Shown piece after piece: positions 35,604 to 42,306 of a DNA stretch of 42,306 nt. The notes beneath the pieces were generated by a model. It was not told where the DNA came from and ran no database searches. It saw only the letters and a list, made by a program, of their open reading frames with translations. A program made the translations under genes and the position numbers. This DNA comes from Sediminibacterium sp. (GTDB lineage Bacteria; Bacteroidota; Bacteroidia; Chitinophagales; Chitinophagaceae): contig JAOASV010000203.1 of assembly GCA_030158535.1 (NCBI GenBank), positions 1 to 42,306 on the forward strand, written 5' to 3'. Every line of letters starts with the position of its first letter. The first letter of the stretch is position 1.

Positions 35604-36548
35604 CTAATCCATTACTTTTTTCCAGAGTTCAGGAATTCTTTTGATCCACACCAGTTCGCGTCTTTTTGCTGATGCTTCTGTGGCAGGAAAGCCCATATAG
35701 GTTTTGCCGCCTTCTAAATTATTGGTAACACCAGCCTGACCTAAAACCACAGCGCCGGCTCCAATTCGAATTGTTTTATTAACACCAACCTGTCCCCACA
35801 GGGTAACGCCGTCTTCCAAAATAGTACCACCTGCAATTCCTACCTGCGCTGCCAGCAAACAATTTTTTCCAATAATGGTATCGTGTCCAATATGTACCTG
35901 GTTATCAATTTTTGTGCCTGCTCCAATTTTTGTGATGGCAGTAACGCCTCTATCAATGGTACAGTTGGCACCAATTTCTACCCCATCTTCAAGTACTACA
36001 GATCCACAACTTTCCATTTTTTTAAACCACTGGTCTCTATTTTTTTTGGTGTTATAATAGAATGCATCGCTACCAATGATGGTGCCTGCTTGTACAATAA
36101 CGTTGTCTCCAATAACGGTGTTATCTAATATGCAAACACCCGGATATATGCTGCAATTTTTTCCAATGCGAACATGGTTACCAATAAAAACCTGCGGCAT
36201 AATATAAGTGCCTTCTCCTATGGAAGCGCTTGCTGCTATAGGTTCTGTCGCTTTTAGCACCGGATTAAAATGATTGACAATGGTTAGATAAGATTCAAAT
36301 GGATCCTTGGTAACGAGTATTGTTTTTCCTTCCGGAACGGTAACTTCTGATGTATTGATGATGATAAAACTAGCTGCGCTATTAAGGCAGGTATCATAAT
36401 ATTTTGGGTGGTCTACAAAGACCAAATCTCCTGGTTCTACTACATGAATTTCATTGATACCATATACGTTTGCATCTGCGTCACCAACAACGCTAGCACC
36501 AATTAATTCCGCTATACGACTCACTAAAACAGGACTTGGAAACTTCAT
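35604..36548 (-). CDS. LpxD-like UDP-3-O-acylglucosamine N-acyltransferase (short paralogue)
   Basis: N-terminal uridine-binding-like domain (about 1-100, with VEPGDLVFVDHPKYY) followed by left-handed beta-helix hexapeptide repeats (about 105-280). The catalytic His of LpxD is present in NQVHIGHDTIIG (His219). It is 314 residues, shorter than the usual 340-350, and ends in a helical WIKRIPELWKKVMD tail. Not next to lpxA, lpxC or fabZ, so it may be a second acyltransferase and not the main lipid A enzyme. Convergent with the epimerase gene, 10 bp apart. Confidence 0.85.
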   Translation of the reverse strand: MKFPSPVLVSRIAELIGASVVGDADANVYGINEIHVVEPGDLVFVDHPKYYDTCLNSAASFIIINTSEVTVPEGKTILVTKDPFESYLTIVNHFNPVLKATEPIAASASIGEGTYIMPQVFIGNHVRIGKNCSIYPGVCILDNTVIGDNVIVQAGTIIGSDAFYYNTKKNRDQWFKKMESCGSVVLEDGVEIGANCTIDRGVTAITKIGAGTKIDNQVHIGHDTIIGKNCLLAAQVGIAGGTILEDGVTLWGQVGVNKTIRIGAGAVVLGQAGVTNNLEGGKTYMGFPATEASAKRRELVWIKRIPELWKKVMD

Positions 36549-36720
36549 ACTAAACCGTTTGATTGATGTAAAGGTAATACTCCATGCGCATAAGCATTAA
36601 GTGCTCATCTTCATTTTACGAGTGGTGATTTGATGTAGTATACCCATTTGATTCTAAAATGTTAATAAAATTGTTTACAAATAATATTGAATCATCTAAA
36701 AGTATTTTTAATATTGTGGT

Positions 36721-36738
36721 AGGGAAATTTATTTCCCT
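36721..36738 (+). repeat. Palindromic hairpin AGGGAAAT-TT-ATTTCCCT
   Basis: Perfect 8-bp arms with a 2-base centre, 25 bp upstream of the terminator-like hairpin. It could be an operator, or one half of an RNA structure with the downstream stem. Confidence 0.5.
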
Positions 36739-36762
36739 GTACTTACTAACCCATCCATATAT

Positions 36763-36790
36763 AAAGTCTCGCTTCTGCGAGACTTTTGTT
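36763..36790 (+). terminator. Terminator-like hairpin directly before the pseudouridine synthase start
   Basis: AAAGTCTCGC-TTCT-GCGAGACTTT is a perfect 10-bp stem with a 4-base loop, followed by TGTTTTCT. It ends 10 bp before the ATG. No gene ends upstream on this strand, so it would terminate a leader RNA or act as an attenuator. Confidence 0.7.
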
Positions 36791-36796
36791 TTCTAC

Positions 36797-37378
36797 ATGA
36801 ATCAGTACTTTATTATCTACAAACCCTACCTTGTTGCTTCTCAGTTTTCGCCCATCGAAAACAAAGAAACCCTGGCTAATTACTTTGACGTACCAAAGGA
36901 TGTATACCCTGTTGGTAGGCTTGATGCAGATAGTGAAGGCTTACTTATTTTAACAAACGACACTTCTTTAAACCATAAATTATTGCATCCCAGTTTTGCG
37001 CATCAGCGTACCTATTATGCGCAAGTGGATGGCGCCATTACCAAAGAAGCGGTTCAAAAGTTAGAGGCAGGTGTAACCATTCAGGTAGATGGAAAACCGT
37101 ATCTCACGAAACCTGCAAGAGCTGCTATTTTTGAAATTGATCCGGTGGTTCCTCCCAGAAATCCACCTATCAGATTTAGAAAAGAAATTCCGGCGCCATG
37201 GATTCATTTGTCTTTAACGGAAGGAAAAAACAGACAAGTACGTAAAATGACGGCTGCCGTTGGCTTTCCTACCCTAAGGCTGATACGCTATAGCATTGGA
37301 AAGCTTTCTATTGCGGGCATGCAGCCTGGCGATATGATTGAAATGGGTCAGAAAGAAATGATGTATCAGATACTATAA
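36797..37378 (+). CDS. Pseudouridine synthase, RluE-like (RsuA/RluB/E/F family)
   Basis: Isomerises a uridine in rRNA. 193 residues from ATG 36797 (MNQYFIIYKPYLVASQFSP). The catalytic Asp is in VGRLDADSEGLLILTND (GRLD motif), followed by YYAQVDGAI and the family C-terminal EGKNRQVRKMTAAVGFPTLRL and RYSIG. No S4 domain, consistent with the RluE type. An in-frame extension back to 36659 would run through the two hairpins and is rejected. A terminator-like stem right before its start suggests attenuation. Confidence 0.92.
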   Translation: MNQYFIIYKPYLVASQFSPIENKETLANYFDVPKDVYPVGRLDADSEGLLILTNDTSLNHKLLHPSFAHQRTYYAQVDGAITKEAVQKLEAGVTIQVDGKPYLTKPARAAIFEIDPVVPPRNPPIRFRKEIPAPWIHLSLTEGKNRQVRKMTAAVGFPTLRLIRYSIGKLSIAGMQPGDMIEMGQKEMMYQIL

Positions 37379-37402
37379 TAAAGCTGCGCTTTAGTTCTTT
37401 TT
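37379..37402 (+). terminator. Weak intrinsic terminator after the pseudouridine synthase gene
   Basis: TAAAGC-TGC-GCTTTA (6-bp stem, 3-base loop) then GTTCTTTTT. The stem is short; its T-run runs into the lysS -33 box. Confidence 0.4.
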
Positions 37403-37429
37403 GGGAAACGAGCCGCATGTCTTAATTTC
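37400..37429 (+). promoter_or_regulatory. lysS promoter
   Basis: TTTG (37400-37403), then 19 bases, then TAATTTCG (37423-37430, one mismatch from TAnnTTTG). Spacing is the Bacteroidota norm. The leader to the ATG at 37492 is about 55 bases, longer than those of other promoters here. Confidence 0.55.
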
Positions 37430-37491
37430 GCAGCGCGCATGAATAGATTTGATAGTAAGGAATCTACTGCGCCATTAAATTCTTATAAAAT

Positions 37492-39018
37492 ATGAGTCAG
37501 CCACATTTAAGTGAACAAGAAATCATTCGTAGAGAAAAATTACAAGCGATGCAAAGCGCAGGTGTGGATGCATTTCCTGCAGCGCTATATCCAGTAACGC
37601 ATTACTCTACAGATATTAAAGAAGGATTTACCGAAGAAACGGCAGCTAATTATGCAGCTGTTTGTTTGGCTGGACGTATCATGAGTATCAATGATAAGGG
37701 TAAAGTATTTTTTATAAAAATTCAGGATACCAAAGGCATAATTCAACTTTATGTAAAAAGAGACAATATTTGCCCAGGCGAAGACTTTAGTTTTTGGGAC
37801 AATGTTGTAAAGCATGGCCTAGACTTAGGCGATATTATTGGCGTAACTGGTTATGCATTTATTACCAAAACAGGCGAGACCTCTATTCACGCAGATAGCC
37901 TAACCCTTCTTACAAAATCATTAAAACCATTACCTGTTGTTAAACGTGATGATGAGGGTAATGTATTTGATGCAGTAACAGATCCGGAGTTTAGATACCG
38001 TCAACGTTACGCCGATTTAATTATCAATCCGGATGTAAAAGATACGTTTGTAAAAAGAACAAAACTAATCAATACCATTCGTGAATTTTTAAATGCACAA
38101 GGTGCGTTAGAGGTTGATACGCCTGTGTTACAGGCTATTCCGGGTGGTGCGGCAGCGCGTCCATTTGCAACACACCACAATGCACTAGACGTTCCTTTTT
38201 ATTTGCGTATTGCCAATGAGCTGTATTTAAAAAGACTCATTGTTGGTGGATTTGATTGGGTATATGAGTTTAGTAGAAATTTTAGAAACGAGGGAATGGA
38301 TAGAACCCATAATCCAGAATTTACGGTGCTAGAATGGTACACCGCTTACAAAGATTATTTCTGGATGATGGAAACCACCGAGCAATTATTTGAAAAAATT
38401 GCTTTGGCTTTACATGGTACTACTGTTGTTACAGTAGGCGACAAAACCATTGATTTTAAAGCACCCTTTAAGCGCATTAGTATTCATGATGCCATTAAAG
38501 AAAATACAGGTATCGATGTAAGCGGCCTAGACGAAGAAGGATTAAGAGGCGTGTGCAAACAATTACATATTGATGTACCTACCAATATTGGAAAAGGTAA
38601 GCTTATTGATGAGCTTTTTGGTGCGACATCGGAACACACTTTTATTCAGCCTACATTTATAATTGACTATCCGGTAGAAATGAGTCCTTTAACCAAAAAG
38701 CACCGTTCTAAGCCCGGACTTGTAGAGCGTTTTGAGCTCATGGTGAATGGTAAGGAAATTGCCAACGCGTATTCTGAATTAAATGACCCTATCGATCAGC
38801 GCGAACGTTTTGAAGAACAAATGAAATTGATGGAGCGTGGTGATGATGAAGCGATGTTTATAGACCACGACTTTTTACGTGCACTAGAGTATGGAATGCC
38901 ACCTACTGCAGGTATTGGTATTGGGATAGACCGTTTGTGTATGATGATGACCAACCAGCCTTCTATTCAGGATGTGTTGTTGTTCCCTCAAATGCGCCCC
39001 GAAAATCCAGCCAACTAA
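37492..39018 (+). CDS. lysS: Lysyl-tRNA synthetase (class II)
   Basis: Charges tRNA-Lys. 508 residues with an N-terminal OB-fold anticodon-binding domain (about 60-160, LAGRIMSINDKGKVFFIKIQD) and the class II catalytic core: motif 1 around IREFLNAQGALEVDTPVLQ, motif 2 FRNEGMDRTHNPEF, and motif 3 GIGIGIDRLCMMM near the C-terminus. An insertion region lies around 320-400. It is convergent with the SDR gene (13 bp apart), and has its own promoter. Confidence 0.97.
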   Translation: MSQPHLSEQEIIRREKLQAMQSAGVDAFPAALYPVTHYSTDIKEGFTEETAANYAAVCLAGRIMSINDKGKVFFIKIQDTKGIIQLYVKRDNICPGEDFSFWDNVVKHGLDLGDIIGVTGYAFITKTGETSIHADSLTLLTKSLKPLPVVKRDDEGNVFDAVTDPEFRYRQRYADLIINPDVKDTFVKRTKLINTIREFLNAQGALEVDTPVLQAIPGGAAARPFATHHNALDVPFYLRIANELYLKRLIVGGFDWVYEFSRNFRNEGMDRTHNPEFTVLEWYTAYKDYFWMMETTEQLFEKIALALHGTTVVTVGDKTIDFKAPFKRISIHDAIKENTGIDVSGLDEEGLRGVCKQLHIDVPTNIGKGKLIDELFGATSEHTFIQPTFIIDYPVEMSPLTKKHRSKPGLVERFELMVNGKEIANAYSELNDPIDQRERFEEQMKLMERGDDEAMFIDHDFLRALEYGMPPTAGIGIGIDRLCMMMTNQPSIQDVLLFPQMRPENPAN

Positions 39019-39031
39019 AAACAGCTAAGCT

Positions 39032-39850
39032 TTATACAAAGAGGTCGTTGAATAATTGCCCTCCAGGCACTACGGCGTAGTGGTCTAAATTTGTGATGCC
39101 TTCTTTGGCAAGCACTTCTTCGTCGGTAAAAGTATTGCCTGTGCAATCACTTGCTTTTTGCTTTAAAATATAGTACGCCGCGTCGGCTATAATGTCTGTG
39201 GTTCGGCTCATGTTGGCAAGCGCCTGACCACCTAGTAAATTGCGAACGGCAGCAGTATCAATGGTTGTTTTTGGCCAAATGGCATTGGATGCAATACCAT
39301 CAGCTTTAAACTCTTGTGACCAACCTAATGCAAGCATACTCATGTTATACTTGCTAATGGTATAGGCTACGTGTGGCCCCAGCCATCTTGGATCCATGTT
39401 AATAGGTGGCGAAAGAGTAAGTATATGTGGGTTGTTTCCTTTTTTTAAATAAGGCAACGCATGTTTCACTACTAAAAAAGTACCGCGCACATTAATGCTG
39501 TGTATAAGATCAAACTTCTTGCTTTCTGTTTGTTCGGTTCCTGTTAATTGAATAGCAGAAGCGTTGTTAATCACTACATCGATGCCACCAAATGTTTCTA
39601 CCGCTTTTGCAATCGCGGCCTGTATTTGATCTTCAAATCTAATATCTACTTGTACTGCCAAACACTTACCACCAGCAGCTTCTACCTCGGCAGCAGCGGT
39701 ATAAATAGTACCACCAAGACGTGGATCTTCGGTAACACTTTTTGCAGCAATAATAATATTTGCGCCTTCTTTAGCAAGCTTAATGGCAATGGCTTTTCCA
39801 ATACCTCTAGTGGCACCAGTAATGAGTACCGTTCTATTTTTAAATGGCAT
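39032..39850 (-). CDS. HSDL2-like short-chain dehydrogenase
   Basis: A 272-residue NAD(P)-dependent SDR. The cofactor motif TGATRGIGKAIA is at about 11-22, NNAS replaces NNAG (about 101-104) as in hydroxysteroid dehydrogenase-like 2 proteins, LSPPINMDPRWLGPHVAYTISKYNMSM holds the active-site Ser and the YxxxK pair, and it lacks the FabG C-terminal motif. HSDL2-type enzymes are linked to lipid or fatty acid metabolism but their substrates are not defined. It starts 10 bp after gmk stops, so they form one minus-strand unit. Confidence 0.88.
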   Translation of the reverse strand: MPFKNRTVLITGATRGIGKAIAIKLAKEGANIIIAAKSVTEDPRLGGTIYTAAAEVEAAGGKCLAVQVDIRFEDQIQAAIAKAVETFGGIDVVINNASAIQLTGTEQTESKKFDLIHSINVRGTFLVVKHALPYLKKGNNPHILTLSPPINMDPRWLGPHVAYTISKYNMSMLALGWSQEFKADGIASNAIWPKTTIDTAAVRNLLGGQALANMSRTTDIIADAAYYILKQKASDCTGNTFTDEEVLAKEGITNLDHYAVVPGGQLFNDLFV

Positions 39851-39860
39851 ACGTACTGTT

Positions 39861-40439
39861 TTATTTCCAGCCTAAAAACTGGGTAATTAAATTTTCTGTT
39901 TCGGCACAAGCTGTTGCTAAATCATCATTAACAACACAGTGGTTAAACTGATGGCTAAATGAAATTTCGTAACTCGCTTTGTTAAGTCTAGTGGCTAAAC
40001 TCTCAGGCGTTTCTGTGCCTCTTAAAGATAATCTTTTTTGAAGGGCTTCGATACTTGGCGGTAAAATAAAAAGCGACAAACTATTATGCGCAAACTCTTG
40101 CTGCACGTGCACTGCGCCTTGTACGTCAATATCGAGCATCGGAATTTTTCCTAAACTCCAAATGCGGTCAAGCTCCGATTTTAAAGTGCCATAATAACTT
40201 CCCTCATACACCATTTCCCATTCTATAAATGCGTCTTCATCAATTTTTTGTTTGAATTCATCAACACTCATAAAATGATAGTCGATACCATTTACTTCCT
40301 GTCCGCGTGGTGCTCTGGTAGCCGCCGATATAGAAAAAGAAAGTGCCGGATATTTATCTAGTAAATACCTTGTAATGGATGTCTTACCCGCGCCGGAAGG
40401 CGCGGTAAGGATAATTAATTTTTGCAAACCTTTTTCCAT
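39861..40439 (-). CDS. gmk: Guanylate kinase
   Basis: Phosphorylates GMP to GDP with ATP. P-loop APSGAGKTSITRYLL at about 13-27, the GMP-binding SISAATRAPRGQEVNGIDYHF (about 37-57), FIEWEMVYEGSYYGT, DIDVQGAVHVQ (about 103-113), and the LID region near LRGTETPESLATRLNKA. Length of 192 is normal. Followed by the HSDL2-like gene on the same strand. Confidence 0.97.
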   Translation of the reverse strand: MEKGLQKLIILTAPSGAGKTSITRYLLDKYPALSFSISAATRAPRGQEVNGIDYHFMSVDEFKQKIDEDAFIEWEMVYEGSYYGTLKSELDRIWSLGKIPMLDIDVQGAVHVQQEFAHNSLSLFILPPSIEALQKRLSLRGTETPESLATRLNKASYEISFSHQFNHCVVNDDLATACAETENLITQFLGWK

Positions 40440-40498
40440 GATTACAAAGAAACGCTTTTTAGTAATAATGCTATCTGATCCCGGCTAATTAATAGGCT

Positions 40499-41083
40499 CT
40501 ATCTGATCCAACTGGTCTTTTCTGCGGCGGCCCCATTTCTTTTGCCTTCCGCTTTTGGCGCATCCGAATAGCCTAGATATAATAGCCCCATCACCACATC
40601 ATCTTCTGCAAGGCCCCAAAAACTTTTGAGTGCTGGATGGTGTGTCATACCGCCTGTGCTCCAAAGAGCACTGATACCAAGGGCTTCGGCGCCAAGTAGT
40701 ATGTTTTGCATGGCCGCGGCGGTAGCCGCGATTTCCTCTACCAATGGTATTTTTGCAGGGACCTGCCTTTGCATATACACGCCTATAATATGGGAAGTTT
40801 GGCTCCCCAATTGTTGCAGGTTTTCGAATTTAGCAGTGGTAAACAGTTCGGGATCTGTGTTTGTTTTATAGAGCGCCGCGTGGGCTTCACAAAATGTTGC
40901 TACGCCATTACCCGCGTATACTTTAAATCGCCATGGTTCAGTCCTGCCATGTGTAGGCGCCCAGTGTGCGAGGTTTAATAAATTCGTGATGATTTCGTCT
41001 TCAATTTTTGCGCCATTAAATGAAGCAGGCTTACTTGATCTTCTCGATAAAATAATTTCAGAAAGGGTATTGATTTTTTCCAT
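40499..41083 (-). CDS. Nitroreductase-family FMN oxidoreductase
   Basis: 194 residues. The N-terminal ILSRRSSKPASFNG and LAHWAPTHGRTEPWRFKV segments bind FMN phosphate; the later EALGISALWSTGGMTHHPALKSFWGL and GLLYLGYSD motifs match the YdjA/TdsD-like branch. Uses NAD(P)H to reduce nitro, quinone or other acceptors; the physiological substrate is unknown. It lies 59 bp upstream of gmk on the same strand and is divergent from the sialidase gene. Confidence 0.9.
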   Translation of the reverse strand: MEKINTLSEIILSRRSSKPASFNGAKIEDEIITNLLNLAHWAPTHGRTEPWRFKVYAGNGVATFCEAHAALYKTNTDPELFTTAKFENLQQLGSQTSHIIGVYMQRQVPAKIPLVEEIAATAAAMQNILLGAEALGISALWSTGGMTHHPALKSFWGLAEDDVVMGLLYLGYSDAPKAEGKRNGAAAEKTSWIR

Positions 41084-41135
41084 GCTGTAAATGTAAGTGC
41101 GTTATCTTATATTTATAACACCATAAATTATAGTT

Positions 41136-42306
41136 ATGTTTTCTAAACGCGCTTCTCTTCTTTTTGTTTTATTTGCTTCTGTTCAGTTTGTAATGGCGCA
41201 AACCACTGGTACCACAGTGTTTGAGTCGGGTACAGAAGGGCATAAAATTTACCGTATTCCAGCTATTGTAAAGCTTCCAAATAAAAATTTGTTGGCATTT
41301 TGTGAAGGGCGTGTAAACGGTGGTGGTGATTTTGGTGATATCAATATTGTGCTTAAAAAAAGTACCGATGGTGGCGTTACCTGGTCTGCGCTTTCGACCG
41401 TTATTGATTATGATAAATTACAAGCAGGTAATCCAGCACCCGTAGTAGACGTTACGGACCCACGTTACCCTAAGGGTAGAGTTTTTTTATTTTACAATAC
41501 AGGTAATAATGATGAATATTCGATGCGGATGGGAAAGGGTATTCGTGAAGTTTGGTATGTAACATCAGAAGATGGTGGTGATACCTGGTCAACACCTATA
41601 AATATTACAGCGCAGGTGCACCGTCCAAATCAGCCGGCTATCAATGCCGCCTACCGCTTTACCGAAGATTGGCGCAGTTATGCCAACACACCTGGCCACG
41701 CCACACAGTTTACTGCTGGCACTTATAAGGGACGAATGTATGTAGCCGCAAATCACTCTTCAGGTACTCCACAAAAAAACTTTGAAGACTACAATGCGCA
41801 TGGTTTTTATACTGACGATCACGGCCAAACCTTTTCGCTTGCAAACATAGTTTCATTACCTGGCAGTAATGAAGCAACTGCTGCTACTTTAACGAATGGG
41901 AGGCTCATTTTAAATGTACGCAATCAAGCGGGTAATATTAAACTCAGACATATTTCTTATAGTAATGATGGTGGGGTAAGTTGGCAAGAAAATTATTTTG
42001 ATTCTAGTTTAGTAGATCCAGTATGTGAGGGATCGATACTCGAAGTTGGCCATAAAAAAGGGAAAACCATACTAGCATTTTCAAATGCCGCCGATGCAAA
42101 AAAAAGAGACAACCTCACGCTTCGCATTAGTTACGACGAAGGAAAAACTTGGACGAGCAACACTACAAAAAATAAAGCGATTGTAATTGCAAAAGCGCCA
42201 GAAAATTACAAAGGAGATTACGCTGCTTATTCGGATCTTGTTGCTTTAGATGCAAAACGAATAGGTGTTCTTTATGAAAAAGAAAACTACAGTAAAATTG
42301 TGTTCA
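41136..42306 (+). CDS. Sialidase (GH33-type exo-alpha-sialidase), 3' end cut by window edge
   Basis: 390 codons are visible with no stop. Signal peptide (MFSKRASLLFVLFASVQFVMA) then the sialidase propeller: YRIPAIVKLPNKNLLAF holds the first catalytic Arg, EGRVNGGGDFGDINIVLKKSTDGGVTW holds the acid-base Asp region and first Asp-box, SEDGGDTWSTP and SNDGGVSWQEN are further Asp-boxes, and NEATAATLTNGRL carries the catalytic Glu. It removes terminal sialic acid from glycans. The remaining Arg-Tyr residues should lie beyond the edge. Start is ATG 41136. Complements the GH20 enzyme on the left. Not found by simple closed-ORF search because it runs off the end. Confidence 0.92.
   Translation, partial: MFSKRASLLFVLFASVQFVMAQTTGTTVFESGTEGHKIYRIPAIVKLPNKNLLAFCEGRVNGGGDFGDINIVLKKSTDGGVTWSALSTVIDYDKLQAGNPAPVVDVTDPRYPKGRVFLFYNTGNNDEYSMRMGKGIREVWYVTSEDGGDTWSTPINITAQVHRPNQPAINAAYRFTEDWRSYANTPGHATQFTAGTYKGRMYVAANHSSGTPQKNFEDYNAHGFYTDDHGQTFSLANIVSLPGSNEATAATLTNGRLILNVRNQAGNIKLRHISYSNDGGVSWQENYFDSSLVDPVCEGSILEVGHKKGKTILAFSNAADAKKRDNLTLRISYDEGKTWTSNTTKNKAIVIAKAPENYKGDYAAYSDLVALDAKRIGVLYEKENYSKIVF

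Larger units (their letters stand above)
36549..36796 (+). other. 248-bp leader/intergenic region with two hairpins
   Basis: Largest non-coding interval of the window, between the divergent lpxD-like and RluE-like genes. It is AT-rich. In-frame readthrough from 36659 gives no recognisable domain, so it is treated as non-coding. Near its right end it holds a palindromic hairpin and a terminator-like hairpin. I could not find a well-spaced promoter pair. Confidence 0.6.

Noticed and set aside
36659-36796. N-terminal extension of the pseudouridine synthase
   Set aside because: The extension runs through two hairpins and has no family similarity; MNQYFIIYKPY is the usual start.

Overview
The window is a gene-dense stretch (about 40% G+C by eye, no gap between genes above 250 bp) of a Bacteroidota chromosome, most likely Chitinophagaceae or a close relative. 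Support comes from the promoters (TTTG at about -33, TAnnTTTG at about -7, very short leaders, poor Shine-Dalgarno sites) and from typical families of the phylum: DUF4838, DUF6150, a GH3-like adenylating enzyme beside lptB, a DUF5106/TlpA-type thioredoxin protein, a rhomboid pair, and a short LpxD paralogue. I see no tRNA, rRNA, CRISPR array, insertion sequence or phage gene.

Left part (1-14606): the end of mtgA (cell wall), apbE, then a run of exported proteins for complex glycans: an FGE/SUMF1-fold protein, a Tat-exported Gfo/Idh/MocA oxidoreductase, a GH20 beta-hexosaminidase, a large secreted esterase/peptidase-like hydrolase, a DUF4838 protein, a small DUF6150 repeat protein and a 1067-residue Asp-box (BNR) propeller protein. 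A truncated GH33-type sialidase at the right edge (41136 onward) would fit the same lifestyle. A CG-centred palindrome (8684-8699) lies between the divergent hydrolase and DUF4838 genes.

Centre left (14596-21495, minus strand): five translationally coupled genes, SulP anion transporter, beta-carbonic anhydrase, ABC ATPase/permease, HlyD-type adaptor and TolC-type outer membrane protein, preceded by a small exported protein of unknown function. The ABC protein keeps Walker A but has lost its signature motif, catalytic glutamate and H-loop histidine. This is the most unusual unit in the window.

Centre (21601-31483): housekeeping and envelope genes. These are lptB, a GH3-like gene and fabG on the minus strand; metF; a DUF5106/TlpA-type lipid- or envelope-facing thioredoxin; and a plus-strand run of rlmD, an active rhomboid, a catalytically dead rhomboid, a membrane-anchored endonuclease/phosphatase-fold protein and cysS.

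Right part (31501-42306): a metal-linked group (MerC-like protein, SCO protein, Fur-family regulator) with a 17-bp inverted repeat sitting inside the merC-like promoter; an epimerase; an lpxD-like gene; an RluE-like pseudouridine synthase with a terminator-like hairpin just ahead of its start; lysS; an HSDL2-like dehydrogenase; gmk; a nitroreductase; and the partial sialidase.
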